In this document: positions 26,106 through 34,364 of the stretch, one piece after another | How the letters are laid out: every line of letters begins with the position of its first letter | How positions within the stretch are numbered: the stretch's first letter is position 1 | Source of the DNA: Janthinobacterium sp. BJB426 | GTDB taxonomy: Bacteria; Pseudomonadota; Gammaproteobacteria; Burkholderiales; Burkholderiaceae_D | Direction: 5' to 3' | DNA length: 64,000 bases | Assembly (NCBI RefSeq): GCF_002735705.1 | Contig: NZ_PDZL01000007.1 | Span: 124,001 to 188,000, forward strand | Made by a program: the position numbers and the translations under genes | Notes under the pieces: generated by a model | What the model was told of the DNA's origin: nothing | Seen by the model: the letters and a program-made list of their open reading frames with translations, nothing else | Databases searched by the model: none

Positions 26106-26338
26106 AACGTGACGGTGACGAGGCCAGCGCCCGATGGCGTTGCCTGCTGGTGCAGAAAATAGGGTGTGTTGTGCTGGCAACGCACCTGGGTGCTGTTGCG
26201 CTGCAAGACGATGGTGCACGTTTCGTGGACGGCGAAGGTGGCCTGGAACGACGCGGAAGACACGGTACCGGCGGTGGTGGTCTGGCAAAGGGATACGGCG
26301 AGCAGGGCAGGCAGGACGGCAAATTTCAAAGGGGTCAT
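26102..26338 (-). CDS. Miniature secreted SCPU-like protein (78 aa), convergent with the pilus operon
   Basis: A 78-residue protein from the ATG at 26338 with a signal peptide (cleavage near TTTAG, residue ~23). The mature ~55 residues read like a shortened pilin: FQATFAVHETCTI, then QVRCQHNTPYFL, then a terminal strand LVTVTF. These match the cysteine strands and last strand of the adjacent tip protein (CTITATP, VRCVNNNAY, VTATIYF), with the middle of the domain missing. Cys41 and Cys54 would form the disulfide. It overlaps the tip gene stop by four bases on the other strand. It may be a subunit cap, a regulator of polymerisation or a decayed pilin. Confidence 0.6.
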   Translation of the reverse strand: MTPLKFAVLPALLAVSLCQTTTAGTVSSASFQATFAVHETCTIVLQRNSTQVRCQHNTPYFLHQQATPSGAGLVTVTF

Positions 26339-26503
26339 CGTGAAAGCATCGAGTGAAAAACGGGCGTGGGCAGCAGCGCCGGAAGGCGTGGCTGACACCG
26401 TTTTTCGCACCGGGATTGGGGGAGCCGAACCAGCCATGATTGTACTTGAACAAGGAAAGTGTGAGTTTTCGTGTATTTTCAGCCCGCCACAGGGGCACGC
26501 ACC

Positions 26504-26531
26504 TAACTTTCAAAATGATAGTAACTAAGTT
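26504..26531. promoter_or_regulatory. Candidate autoregulatory site upstream of the HxlR gene
   Basis: TAACT occurs twice as a direct repeat 18 bases apart (26504 and 26522), and AACTT (26505-26509) with AAGTT (26527-26531) form an imperfectly centred inverted repeat. The site lies about 60 bases before the HxlR start, where such regulators often bind. Support is positional only. Confidence 0.3.
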
Positions 26532-26591
26532 TCCGTGTTGCAACTGAAATACTTTTCGATTGTTGTGTTGAATCAATGTGAGGAGATGGTC

Positions 26592-27149
26592 ATGAAACAT
26601 ACCAACTTTAATAATTTGCCTTGCCCGATCGCACGCAGCCTGGGCAAGGTGGGCGAATGGTGGAGCATCCTCATCCTGCGCGAAGCGTTTTATGGCAAGA
26701 CGCGCTTCGACGAATTTGAAAAAAGCCTCAAGATCGCGCCTACCATCCTGACGCGCCGCCTGGCCGACCTGGTGGAGGGCGGCTTGATGACGCGCCGCCT
26801 GTATTGCGCCAAGCCGCCCCGCTACGACTATGTGCTGACCAAGTCCGGGCGCGCCTTCAAGCCCGTCTTGCTGGCGTTTATTGCCTGGGGTAATGAAAAC
26901 TTCGCCCCGGAAGGCGCCAGCCTCGTCATCGCCAGCCGCGACACGGGCCTGGCCGCCGACCCGGTGCTGGTCGACGCCACGACGGGCTTGCCCATCAATG
27001 ACGAGTACTACGCGTTCGCGCCTGGGCCTGCCGCCAGCGACAGCATGCGCAGCATCATCCTCGATGCGGAAAAAAGCAGCGGCATCGCACCCAAGCCGAA
27101 GGCGCCGGCCGCCAACCGCGGCTGGGTGGCGGAAGGGCATTTGGCCTGA
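26592..27149 (+). CDS. HxlR-family transcriptional regulator
   Basis: A 185-residue protein. The N-terminal ~110 residues carry the HxlR winged helix: CPIARSLGKVGEWWSILILR, FDEFEKSLKIAPTILTRRLA and the wing RRLYCAKPPRYDYVLTKSGR, including a Cys at the start that is typical of the family. A ~70-residue C-terminal extension with a Pro/Ala-rich end follows. AGGAG lies six bases before the ATG at 26592; an ATG two codons earlier leaves no spacing. HxlR proteins sense aldehydes, quinones or hypochlorite. The target is not evident; the CHRD gene downstream is separated by 165 bases. Confidence 0.88.
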   Translation: MKHTNFNNLPCPIARSLGKVGEWWSILILREAFYGKTRFDEFEKSLKIAPTILTRRLADLVEGGLMTRRLYCAKPPRYDYVLTKSGRAFKPVLLAFIAWGNENFAPEGASLVIASRDTGLAADPVLVDATTGLPINDEYYAFAPGPAASDSMRSIILDAEKSSGIAPKPKAPAANRGWVAEGHLA

Positions 27150-27314
27150 GGTCGGGTGCTGGGCGTGCGCCGAGTTTGGCGCAAAGCAAAGCGGACACGG
27201 CGGCATGGCGTTACTGTCGCACCATGCAACGCAAGTGCGGCGTACGCCCGGCTCGGCTGTGCGGGCAGGGCAGTGCGCCATCCGTGATCCGATGTCCGTT
27301 GAAGGAGTATTGCG

Positions 27315-27752
27315 ATGAGCACACTGCAACAACATGCCTGCCGCACCGCCAGCGTGCTGGCGCTGGCCGCCCTGCTGGGCGCCTGTTCCCACGGCCCGCA
27401 TCACCCTGGCGGGCATGACGTCACCTTGACGGGCGCGCAGGAAGTGCCGGCCAATACCAGCACGGCCAGCGGCAGCAGCAATCTTCGCGTCGCCCACGAC
27501 CGCAGCGTCAGCGGCGGCGTGCGCTACACGGGCATGCTGGCCACCGTCGCGCATATCCATGAAGCGCCCGCCGGCGCCAATGGCCCTGTCATCGTGCCGC
27601 TGGTGAAAACGGCCGAAGGCATGTTTGCCGTGCCGCCCGGCGCCATGCTCACGCCGCCCCAATATGCGAGCTACCAGGCCGGCAACCTGTACGTGAACGT
27701 GCACAGCGCCGCCTACCCGGCCGGCGAGATCCGCGCCCAGCTCAAGCCCTAG
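27315..27752 (+). CDS. CHRD domain lipoprotein
   Basis: A 145-residue protein with a lipoprotein signal (LAALLGAC, lipidated Cys24), hence anchored to a periplasmic membrane face. The rest is one CHRD domain: VTLTGAQEVPANTSTASGS, then IHEAPAGANGPVIVPL and a C-terminal VNVHSAAYPAGEIRAQLKP. CHRD domains occur in secreted bacterial proteins of unknown biochemical role. GAAGGAG precedes the ATG. A hairpin terminator 33 bases after the stop ends the transcript. Confidence 0.88.
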   Translation: MSTLQQHACRTASVLALAALLGACSHGPHHPGGHDVTLTGAQEVPANTSTASGSSNLRVAHDRSVSGGVRYTGMLATVAHIHEAPAGANGPVIVPLVKTAEGMFAVPPGAMLTPPQYASYQAGNLYVNVHSAAYPAGEIRAQLKP

Positions 27753-27785
27753 CCGGCCAGCGGCGTTATCCCCGAAACCTCCTTG

Positions 27786-27808
27786 GGCCGCGCGAGCGGC
27801 CTTTTTTT
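27786..27808 (+). terminator. Rho-independent terminator after the CHRD gene
   Basis: GGCCGC-GCGA-GCGGCC stem with a stable four-base loop (27786-27801), followed by seven T residues. A textbook terminator, ending 43 bases before the AEC transporter start. Confidence 0.88.
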
Positions 27809-27851
27809 GAACCAGGCGGCCAGCCAGTGCAGCGCGCTACAATGGCGCTCC

Positions 27852-28805
27852 ATGCTGACCATCCTCGCCATCACCTTTCCCTTCTTCGCCCTGGTGCTGT
27901 GCGGCTACCTGGCCGTGCGGCGCAAGCTGCTGCCGCTGGCCGCCATCGGCGGCTTGAACAGTTTTGTCCTGTACTTCGCGCTGCCGTGCATGCTGTACCG
28001 CTTCGGCGCCGCCACGCCCATCGCGCAGCTGCTCGACGCCAGCGTGTTCGGCGTCTACCTGCTGTGCGCGCTGATCATGGTGGGCGTCACCATGGCCATG
28101 ACCCTGAGCCACCGCATCGACTGGAACAACGCCGCCTTCGGTGCGCTGGTGGCGGCCTTCCCGAATACAGGCTTCATGGGCGTGCCCCTGCTATTGACCT
28201 TGCTCGGTCCCCGTTCCTCTGGCCCCGTCATCGTCACCATCGTCGTCGACATGCTGATTACCAGCTCGCTGTGCATCGCCCTGTCGCGTATCGGCAGCGG
28301 CGGCGCGCACGGCAGCCGCGCCGCCGTCGTCAACGCCCTGAAGGGCATGGCCGGCAACCCGATGCCGTGGGCGATCGTGCTGGGCGCCCTGTCGTCGTGG
28401 CTGGAACTGGCCTTGCCCAAGCCGATCATGCAGACGGTGGGCCTGCTGGCCGACGCCGCCTCGCCGGTTGCCCTGTTTACCATCGGCGCCGTGCTGGCCC
28501 GCTCGCAAATGAGCACGAGCGATCCGGCGCCGCTGGGGGAATATGTGCCCGTGGCGCTGAAAAAACTGCTGCTGCATCCGTTGCTGGTGTGGGGCATCGG
28601 CCACGCGGCCATCGCACTGGGCGCGCCGCTCGATCCGTTCGCGCTGACCTGCATGGTGCTGGTGGCTTGCCTGCCCAGCGCCAGCAATGTCTCGCTGCTG
28701 TCCGAACGCTTCGGGGCGAACACGGCGCGCATCGCCCGCATCATCCTGGTGTCGACGGCGCTGTCGTTTCTGACGTTTTCGGCGGCCGTCAGCTGGCTGG
28801 CGTGA
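27852..28805 (+). CDS. AEC-family transporter (auxin efflux carrier superfamily)
   Basis: A 317-residue membrane protein with about ten hydrophobic segments. LAITFPFFALVLCGYLAVRR opens the first, FPNTGFMGVPLLLTLLG is the conserved unwound-helix motif, and the C-terminal half repeats the fold (MVLVACLPSASNVSLLSERF). Bacterial relatives move malate, malonate or other organic anions. I use the ATG at 27852; the frame extends upstream into the terminator. It is convergent with paiB and their 3' ends overlap by 17 bases. Confidence 0.85.
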   Translation: MLTILAITFPFFALVLCGYLAVRRKLLPLAAIGGLNSFVLYFALPCMLYRFGAATPIAQLLDASVFGVYLLCALIMVGVTMAMTLSHRIDWNNAAFGALVAAFPNTGFMGVPLLLTLLGPRSSGPVIVTIVVDMLITSSLCIALSRIGSGGAHGSRAAVVNALKGMAGNPMPWAIVLGALSSWLELALPKPIMQTVGLLADAASPVALFTIGAVLARSQMSTSDPAPLGEYVPVALKKLLLHPLLVWGIGHAAIALGAPLDPFALTCMVLVACLPSASNVSLLSERFGANTARIARIILVSTALSFLTFSAAVSWLA

Positions 28806-29442
28806 CGTTGGCGGCGATCAGCGCGCCCAGGGCCTGCGCCGCGCCGGGCTGGGTGCCGGCGGTCAGTTCGCGCGCCATCGTGGCCTGATCTTCCTGCGTG
28901 CGGTTCTGCCCCAGCTTCCATTTGCCCGTGATGCGCGTGAGGGGGATTTCGATGCCGACGATGGCTTTCAAGAGTTTTTCGATATAGCCGGCCGGTGCAT
29001 CGCTCACCCGCCATGGCGCGGCCAGCCCTGCTTCATGGCGCGCCGTCAGCCGCTCCACCAATCCCAGCAGCCACGCCGCATCGTCGATGACGCGCAGGGG
29101 GCCGTGCGCATGCACGACCGCGTAGTTGAAGGTGGGGACTTCCTTGCCGCTGCGCTGCTTTTCCGCATACCAGGCGGGCGTGATGTAGGCGTGCGGCCCC
29201 TGGAAAATCACCATGCATTCATCGTTCCCGCCGGCCGCGCGCCACAGCGGGTTGGCGCGCGCCACATGGGCGCGCAGGATGCCGAATGGGGCGTCAGGCG
29301 TGGGTGCGGCGATCTCGAATGGCAGATGGTCGGCGCACAGGCCATCGACGCTCTGGCGCACCAGCGCGCCCAGCGGATGCGCGTCGATCAGGCCATGCAG
29401 CACGTCGAGGCGCTCTTCGCGAAAGCTGGCTGGCGTGTACAT
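28789..29442 (-). CDS. FMN-binding negative transcriptional regulator, PaiB family
   Basis: A 217-residue PaiB-family protein that begins MYTPASFREERLDVLHGLID. It has the split-barrel flavin-binding fold with HLPFEIA, VIFQGPHAYITPAWY and a C-terminal ITGKWKLGQNRTQEDQ motif that is strongly conserved in the family. In Bacillus it is linked to control of degradative enzymes and sporulation genes; in proteobacteria its function is uncertain. The gene follows an OsmC-family gene with no intergenic space (29442/29443), so the two form an operon running away from the divergent MocR regulator. Confidence 0.9.
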   Translation of the reverse strand: MYTPASFREERLDVLHGLIDAHPLGALVRQSVDGLCADHLPFEIAAPTPDAPFGILRAHVARANPLWRAAGGNDECMVIFQGPHAYITPAWYAEKQRSGKEVPTFNYAVVHAHGPLRVIDDAAWLLGLVERLTARHEAGLAAPWRVSDAPAGYIEKLLKAIVGIEIPLTRITGKWKLGQNRTQEDQATMARELTAGTQPGAAQALGALIAANVTPAS

Positions 29443-29904
29443 TTAATTGGCTCCTTCCACGACCACGTCGGCCGTCAGCGAATTGGCGATGTAGCAGCGT
29501 TCATGCGCGTCGTGGTGCAGGGCCGCCAGCGCCTCGGGCGAGGGCGGCGTTCCCGCAAACGCGATGCGCGGGCGCAGCACGATGCGCGTCATGGCCAGGC
29601 GGCCTTGCGCATTCTTGCCCAGTTCACCGACGGCATCGTCGCGGTAGTCGTCGATGACGTGGCCGCGCTGCGCTGCCAGCGACAGGAAGAACAGCATGTG
29701 GCAGCTCGACGTGGCGGCCACCAGCGCTTCTTCCGGATCGATATTTGCCACCACCGACATGGGCAGCGGCACGGACAGGGGCGACGACGAGGCGGGTACC
29801 GTCAGGCCGCCGTCGAATTGCCATTCATGGCCACGGCTGTAGCGCTGGCCGGCGAAATCCTGGCCGTCACGCTGCCAGGCCACGGTGGCGAAAAATTGAT
29901 GCAT
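29443..29904 (-). CDS. OsmC/Ohr-family protein
   Basis: A 153-residue OsmC-fold protein. The two peroxidatic/resolving cysteines are in ATSSCHMLFFL (Cys68) and HERCYIANSL (Cys137), spaced as in thiol-dependent hydroperoxide reductases. It should reduce organic hydroperoxides or similar electrophiles in the cytoplasm. Upstream, toward 30000, lie the dyads discussed for the MocR regulator, so its expression may respond to that protein. It is the first gene of a two-gene operon with paiB. Confidence 0.87.
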   Translation of the reverse strand: MHQFFATVAWQRDGQDFAGQRYSRGHEWQFDGGLTVPASSSPLSVPLPMSVVANIDPEEALVAATSSCHMLFFLSLAAQRGHVIDDYRDDAVGELGKNAQGRLAMTRIVLRPRIAFAGTPPSPEALAALHHDAHERCYIANSLTADVVVEGAN

Positions 29905-29949
29905 GGGTGCTCCGCAAGAGTAGGGGGATGCGCCATCTTAGCGCCAGTT

Positions 29950-30000
29950 TTGGCTATTTAAAACAGCCAATAAGTGCTATCTTGAAACTACCAATTCAAG
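29950..30000. promoter_or_regulatory. Paired dyads between osmC/paiB and the MocR gene
   Basis: TTGGCT-N9-AGCCAA lies at 29950-29970 and CTTGAA-N8-TTCAAG at 29981-30000, ending ten bases before the MocR start codon. A CCAAT word also recurs (29967, 29991). MocR regulators often bind paired sites in divergent intergenic regions, so these are good candidates for control of both transcription units. Confidence 0.5.
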
Positions 30001-30009
30001 AATGCCACC

Positions 30010-31497
30010 ATGTCATCTTCCCATCTGCACCAGCTCATCGCCGCCTTGCCACTGCAGCGCGGCGCCCGCGAGCCCTTGTTTCGCCAGCTGTATGCGGCCA
30101 TCAAGGCCGCCATCCTCGATGGCCGCATGAGTCCCGGCATGCAGCTGCCTCCTACGCGCGACTTTTGCCGCCTGCTGGCCGTGTCGCGCCAGACGGTGCT
30201 CAATGCGTATGCGCTGCTGACGGCCGAAGGCTATCTCGATGGCGCCGTGGGGCGCGGCACCTTTGTCAGTCGCGACGTCCCGCTGCCGGTGTCTGCCTCT
30301 GCCCCTGCCGCGGCGCCGGGCCTGCTGCGGCCCCTGTCGGCGCGCGGGCAGGGCGTGGTGACAGCCATGCGCCAGGTGGCCTTCCACCGTGGCCCGTTGC
30401 GCGCCTTCCGCGTCGGCATGCCGCGCATCGACCATTTTCCGTTCGACGTGTGGAACCGCCTGGAAGCGCGGCGCTGGCGCCGGCCCGACCACCATTTCGG
30501 CTACAGCGACCCGGCCGGCTACCTGCCGCTGCGCGAACTGCTGTGCGTGTATCTGAAAGCGTCGCGCGGCGTCCAGTGCACGCCGCAGCAGATCGTCATC
30601 ACCTCCGGTTCGCAGCAGGCGCTGTTCCTGCTGTCGACCATCCTGCTGGCGCCGGGCGACGCGGCCTGGATGGAGTCGCCCGGCTATCGGGGCGCCAGCG
30701 GTCCGCTGCGCGCGGCCGGCGCGCGCGTCTTTCCTGTCCCCGTCGATGCGCAGGGGCTGGACGTGGCGTATGGCGTGGCGCACTGCCCGCAGGCGAAGCT
30801 GGCGTACGTGACGCCGTCGCACCAGATGCCGCTGGGCGTTAGCATGAGCTTGCCCCGCCGTCTGGCCTTGCTGGCCTGGGCCGCGCAACATAAAGCGTGG
30901 CTGGTGGAAGACGATTACGACAGCGAATACCGCTACACGGGCGCGCCATTGGCCTCGCTGCAAAGCCTGGACCGGGCCGGCTGCGTGGTGTACGTGGGGA
31001 CCCTGTCGAAGGTGCTGTTTCCCGGCCTGCGCCTGGGCTATATGGTGGCGCCGCCCGCGCTGGCCGACGCGCTGGTGCAAGCCAAGGCCGTGATGGACCG
31101 GCACACGGCCATCGTGCCGCAGATGGCGCTGGCCGACTTCATCGCGGAGGGCCACTTTGGCCGGCATATTCGCCGTACGCGCGACAGCAATGCCGAGCGA
31201 CGCGATGCGCTGGTGCGTGGCCTTGCGCGCGAACTCGACGATCAGCTCGCGTGCGGCCCGGCCGACAGCGGCCTGGAACTGTGCGCGTACTTTCGCGCTG
31301 GCCACGATGAAGAAATGGTGTCGCGCGCGGGTATGGCACGCGGCATCGAATTGCGTCCGCTGGGCCACTATGCCGACCCCGACGCCGGTGCCGCCTGCGC
31401 CACGCCGCCCGGGCTGCTGCTGGGCTTTGCTGCGATTCCCCCGGCCGAGATGGCGCACGGCTTGCAGGAACTGGGACGCATCCTGCGCGGCCGATAA
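30010..31497 (+). CDS. MocR-family regulator: GntR DNA-binding plus aminotransferase-like domain
   Basis: A 495-residue fusion. Residues ~15-85 are a GntR winged helix (LYAAIKAAILDGRMSPGMQL, PTRDFCRLLAVSRQTVLNAY). Residues ~120-490 have the fold-type-I aminotransferase domain with QIVITSGSQQALFLLSTILL, the Asp/Tyr pair near VEDDYDSEYRY and the PLP lysine in YVGTLSKVLFPGLRLGY. Such proteins (PdxR, GabR, TauR) bind PLP and a substrate-like effector to switch transcription. It is divergent from osmC-paiB, with two dyads between them. The effector is unknown; PaiB and OsmC suggest something other than vitamin B6 synthesis. Confidence 0.92.
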   Translation: MSSSHLHQLIAALPLQRGAREPLFRQLYAAIKAAILDGRMSPGMQLPPTRDFCRLLAVSRQTVLNAYALLTAEGYLDGAVGRGTFVSRDVPLPVSASAPAAAPGLLRPLSARGQGVVTAMRQVAFHRGPLRAFRVGMPRIDHFPFDVWNRLEARRWRRPDHHFGYSDPAGYLPLRELLCVYLKASRGVQCTPQQIVITSGSQQALFLLSTILLAPGDAAWMESPGYRGASGPLRAAGARVFPVPVDAQGLDVAYGVAHCPQAKLAYVTPSHQMPLGVSMSLPRRLALLAWAAQHKAWLVEDDYDSEYRYTGAPLASLQSLDRAGCVVYVGTLSKVLFPGLRLGYMVAPPALADALVQAKAVMDRHTAIVPQMALADFIAEGHFGRHIRRTRDSNAERRDALVRGLARELDDQLACGPADSGLELCAYFRAGHDEEMVSRAGMARGIELRPLGHYADPDAGAACATPPGLLLGFAAIPPAEMAHGLQELGRILRGR

Positions 31498-31520
31498 ACT
31501 ATACTGGCAGTTGCCTGCAC

Positions 31521-32099
31521 ATGAAGAACACGACCATGACCATCACCCGCTGCTCCTGGGCCAATCCGGCCAATCCCCGCTATCTCGATTACCACGACAC
31601 GGAGTGGGGCGTGCCCTGCCACGACGAGCGCCGGCTGTTCGAGATGCTGAACCTGGAAGGCGCGCAGGCTGGCCTGAGCTGGGAAACCATCCTCAACAAG
31701 CGCGACACCTACCGCGCCGCTTTCGACAACTGGGACGCGCAGAAGATCGCCGCGTACGGCCCGGACAAGGTGGCGCAGCTGCTGGCGGACCCCGGCATCG
31801 TGCGCAACCGCCTGAAGGTGGCGGCCGCCATCACGAATGCGCAAGCCTACCTGCGCCTGCGCGCGGAAGGGCAGACCCTGGACAGCTTCCTGTGGGCGTA
31901 TGTCGATGGCCAGCCCATCGTCAACAGCTGGCAGCCGGGCGAGTTTCCCGCCAAGACGGCCTTGTCGGACCAGTTGTCGAAAGACCTGCTCAAGCGGGGT
32001 TTCAAGTTCGTCGGCTCGACCATCATCTACGCCTACATGCAGGGCATCGGCATGGTCAACGACCATGCGCCCGCCTGCTTTTGCCGCGCGGGGCATTGA
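31521..32099 (+). CDS. tag: DNA-3-methyladenine glycosylase I (Tag)
   Basis: A 192-residue protein matching Tag. Near the N-terminus it reads TRCSWANPANPRYLDYHDTE, with the zinc-binding Cys and His; GAQAGLSWETILNKRDTYR carries the active-site Glu/Trp region; the C-terminal HAPACFCRAG supplies the remaining zinc ligands. It removes 3-methyladenine from alkylated DNA. The start could be 31521 or the ATG at 31536, which begins directly with TITRCSW. Its TGA overlaps the ATG of the next gene (TGATG), so the two are translationally coupled. Confidence 0.93.
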   Translation: MKNTTMTITRCSWANPANPRYLDYHDTEWGVPCHDERRLFEMLNLEGAQAGLSWETILNKRDTYRAAFDNWDAQKIAAYGPDKVAQLLADPGIVRNRLKVAAAITNAQAYLRLRAEGQTLDSFLWAYVDGQPIVNSWQPGEFPAKTALSDQLSKDLLKRGFKFVGSTIIYAYMQGIGMVNDHAPACFCRAGH

Positions 32100-33730
32100 T
32101 GCGCCGCGCGCTGGTCCTGCTCGACACGGATTTTGACGGCGCCCGTTTGCGCGCCGCCTGCGCGGCGCATGGCGGCCGCCGCCTGCACTACATCGCGCTG
32201 GCGCCGCGTCCCGTCGATGCCCGCCACTTGCCCGAGCAGTGGCGGGCACAGTGGCCGCCTTGCGTGCCGGGCCTGCACCGCATGGTCTCGCACGATGGCC
32301 TCGTCACGCTCGACGTGCTGATCGGCGAGCCCGATGCCTGCCTGGCGCAATTGTCGGCGCGTGTCGATGAAGTGCATCTGGCTTGGGTGCCGGCCGCCAC
32401 GCCGGTGCTGGCGCGCCTGATGATGGACGGCGCCCGCCTGCAGGCCGTGCACCTGGACGAGGCGCAGCGCACGGCGCTGCAAAAGAACGGTTTTGTCTTC
32501 GACGAGAGCCGCCTGCGTGCCATGTTTTATGCGCGGCGCGGCGAGCACGTGGCTGCCATGGCGCCCGAGCGGCGCGCCATCGTCATCGGCGCGGGCGTGG
32601 CTGGCGCGGCCGCCTGCGAACGGCTGGCCGCGCGCGGCTGGAAGGTGACCTTGATCGAGCGCCACGCGCAGCCGGCCAGCGAAGCGTCGGGCAACCTGGC
32701 CGGCATCTTCATGCCGTTGCTGTCGAAGGACGACAACATCGCCACGCGCCTGACGCGCGCCGCCTATCTGTACTCGCTGCGCCGCTGGAAAGACCTTGGC
32801 GGCATCGGCGCGGCCATCGAGGGTGCGCAAAGCGGCGTGCTGCACCTGGCGCGCGACGGCGCGCATGCGCAGGTGCAGCGGCAGATCGCCGCCAGTGGCT
32901 TGTATCCGCGCGAATTCGCCCGCTGGCTGGAAGCGCCCGAGGCCACCGCCATGCTGGGCGCGCCGGCGCCCGATGGCGCCTGGTGGTTCGAGCAGGGCGG
33001 CTGGGCGCGCCCGTCTTCCGTCTGCGCGGCCATGCTGGACGCCTGCGGCGCCTTGCTCACGCGGCGCTTTTCCAGCAGCGCCTTGCGCCTGGAGCGCGGC
33101 GACCAGGAGTGGCTGGTGCGCGATGCGGACGGCGCCCTGATTGCGGCCGCGCCCAACGTCATCCTGGCGGCGGGCACGGGGGCCATCGATTTCGAACAGG
33201 CGGCCGGCCTGCCGCTCGACGCCGTGCGCGGCCAGGTCACGCACCTGGCCGAAGGCAGCTTGCCGTCCTTGCCGTTCGTCGTCTGCCGCGAGGCCTACAT
33301 GACGCCGGCGCACCAGGGCGTGGTGTGCGTGGGCGCCAGCTACGATGCGGATACGGACGCCAAGTTGCGCCCATCGAGCCAGGAAGACAATATCGCGAAG
33401 ATCGCCGACATCCTGGGTGTCGCTCCGTTCGCCGCGCCGCTGGCGGGCCGCACGGGCTTTCGCTGCATGGCGCCGGACCGCCTGCCGCTGGCGGGCGCCT
33501 TGCCCGACCCTGGGGTGCCAGGCCGCTGCGAGCGCTTGCGCGACGTACCGCGCTGGCCCGGCCTGTTTGGCTTGCTCGGTTACGCCTCGCGCGGCCTGAT
33601 CTGGGCGCCGCTGGCGGCCGAGCTGCTGGCTTGCCAGCTGGAGGGGGAGCCGTTGCCGCTGGAGAGTCAATTGGCCGCTGCGCTTGATCCTGCGCGCTTC
33701 CTGCTACGCGAACGCCGCCGCGCTGCATAA
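32099..33730 (+). CDS. mnmC: MnmC-like FAD-dependent tRNA-modification oxidoreductase with degenerate methyltransferase half
   Basis: A 543-residue protein. Residues ~160 onward match MnmC2: AIVIGAGVAGAAACERLA is the FAD-binding start, EASGNLAGIFMPLLSKDDN the conserved following block, and FGLLGYASRGLIWAPL a C-terminal signature. This half removes the carboxymethyl group from cmnm5s2U34 of tRNA. The first ~155 residues align loosely with the end of MnmC1 (PPCVPGLHRM, DVLIGEPDACLAQL, FYARRGE) but lack the SAM-binding region and the usual LDGFAP motif; that position reads VHLAWVPAATP. The methyltransferase therefore looks inactive and truncated. The ATG overlaps the tag stop codon. Confidence 0.85.
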   Translation: MRRALVLLDTDFDGARLRAACAAHGGRRLHYIALAPRPVDARHLPEQWRAQWPPCVPGLHRMVSHDGLVTLDVLIGEPDACLAQLSARVDEVHLAWVPAATPVLARLMMDGARLQAVHLDEAQRTALQKNGFVFDESRLRAMFYARRGEHVAAMAPERRAIVIGAGVAGAAACERLAARGWKVTLIERHAQPASEASGNLAGIFMPLLSKDDNIATRLTRAAYLYSLRRWKDLGGIGAAIEGAQSGVLHLARDGAHAQVQRQIAASGLYPREFARWLEAPEATAMLGAPAPDGAWWFEQGGWARPSSVCAAMLDACGALLTRRFSSSALRLERGDQEWLVRDADGALIAAAPNVILAAGTGAIDFEQAAGLPLDAVRGQVTHLAEGSLPSLPFVVCREAYMTPAHQGVVCVGASYDADTDAKLRPSSQEDNIAKIADILGVAPFAAPLAGRTGFRCMAPDRLPLAGALPDPGVPGRCERLRDVPRWPGLFGLLGYASRGLIWAPLAAELLACQLEGEPLPLESQLAAALDPARFLLRERRRAA

Positions 33731-33780
33731 ATCTCCCATATACGTTTTTCAGCTTTCCAAACTCTTTTTAATTTGTTTTC

Positions 33781-33797
33781 CGAACAACATAAGTTCG
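33781..33797. promoter_or_regulatory. Inverted repeat in the promoter region of the sulfur/encapsulin cluster
   Basis: CGAAC-N7-GTTCG lies 51 bases before the rhodanese start, in an AT-rich stretch with TACAGT (33799-33804) as a possible -10 element. It is a candidate operator for the cluster's XRE protein or a sulfur regulator; nothing in the sequence decides between these. Confidence 0.4.
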
Positions 33798-33847
33798 CTA
33801 CAGTGGACTCGTGCTGGTTTTTGACGACGGAATAAAGAGGTGGAAAG

Positions 33848-34345
33848 ATGGCTGCTGCAGAACTGATTTTCGATCCCCGCGCCGCGCATGGCGAGGCGGC
33901 GTTTGACGAAGTGCTCAATCTCGCGCGCACCCAGGCGCAGGCGCAGGGCTTGCCGTATGCGGGCATCGTCAGCGCGCAGGATGCGTGGCAGCTGGTGCAG
34001 GCCGGCAAGGCCGTGCTGGTCGACGTGCGCACGAATGAAGAACGCACTTTTGTCGGCTACGTGCCCGCCTCGCTGCACGTGGCGTGGGCGACCGGCACGT
34101 CCATGAACCGCAATCCCCGCTTTACGCGCGAACTGGAAGCAAAGGCGGGCGGCAAGGATGCCGTCGTGGTGCTGCTGTGCCGCAGCGGAAAGCGCTCGGC
34201 CGCGGCTGCCGAAGCGGCCGCCAAGGCTGGTTTCACGCACGTCTTCAATATCGCGCAAGGCTTCGAGGGCGACCTCGACGAGCAGCAGCAGCGTGGCCAC
34301 AGCGGTGGCTGGCGCTGGCATGCGCTGCCCTGGCTGCAAGATTAA
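33848..34345 (+). CDS. Rhodanese-domain sulfurtransferase
   Basis: A 165-residue single-domain rhodanese. The catalytic Cys111 begins the loop CRSGKRS, which has the length of true sulfurtransferases; AVLVDVRTNEERTFVGYVP is the characteristic earlier block. About 35 residues precede the domain and a Trp-rich tail (GGWRWHALPWLQ) follows. It would carry persulfide sulfur from a donor to a thiol acceptor. It heads a run of sulfur genes (serine acetyltransferase, XRE, encapsulin, cysteine desulfurase), so it may move sulfur to or from the compartment. AGAGGTGGAAAG precedes the ATG. Confidence 0.9.
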   Translation: MAAAELIFDPRAAHGEAAFDEVLNLARTQAQAQGLPYAGIVSAQDAWQLVQAGKAVLVDVRTNEERTFVGYVPASLHVAWATGTSMNRNPRFTRELEAKAGGKDAVVVLLCRSGKRSAAAAEAAAKAGFTHVFNIAQGFEGDLDEQQQRGHSGGWRWHALPWLQD

Positions 34346-34364
34346 ATCTCTTCCCGGACCCACC

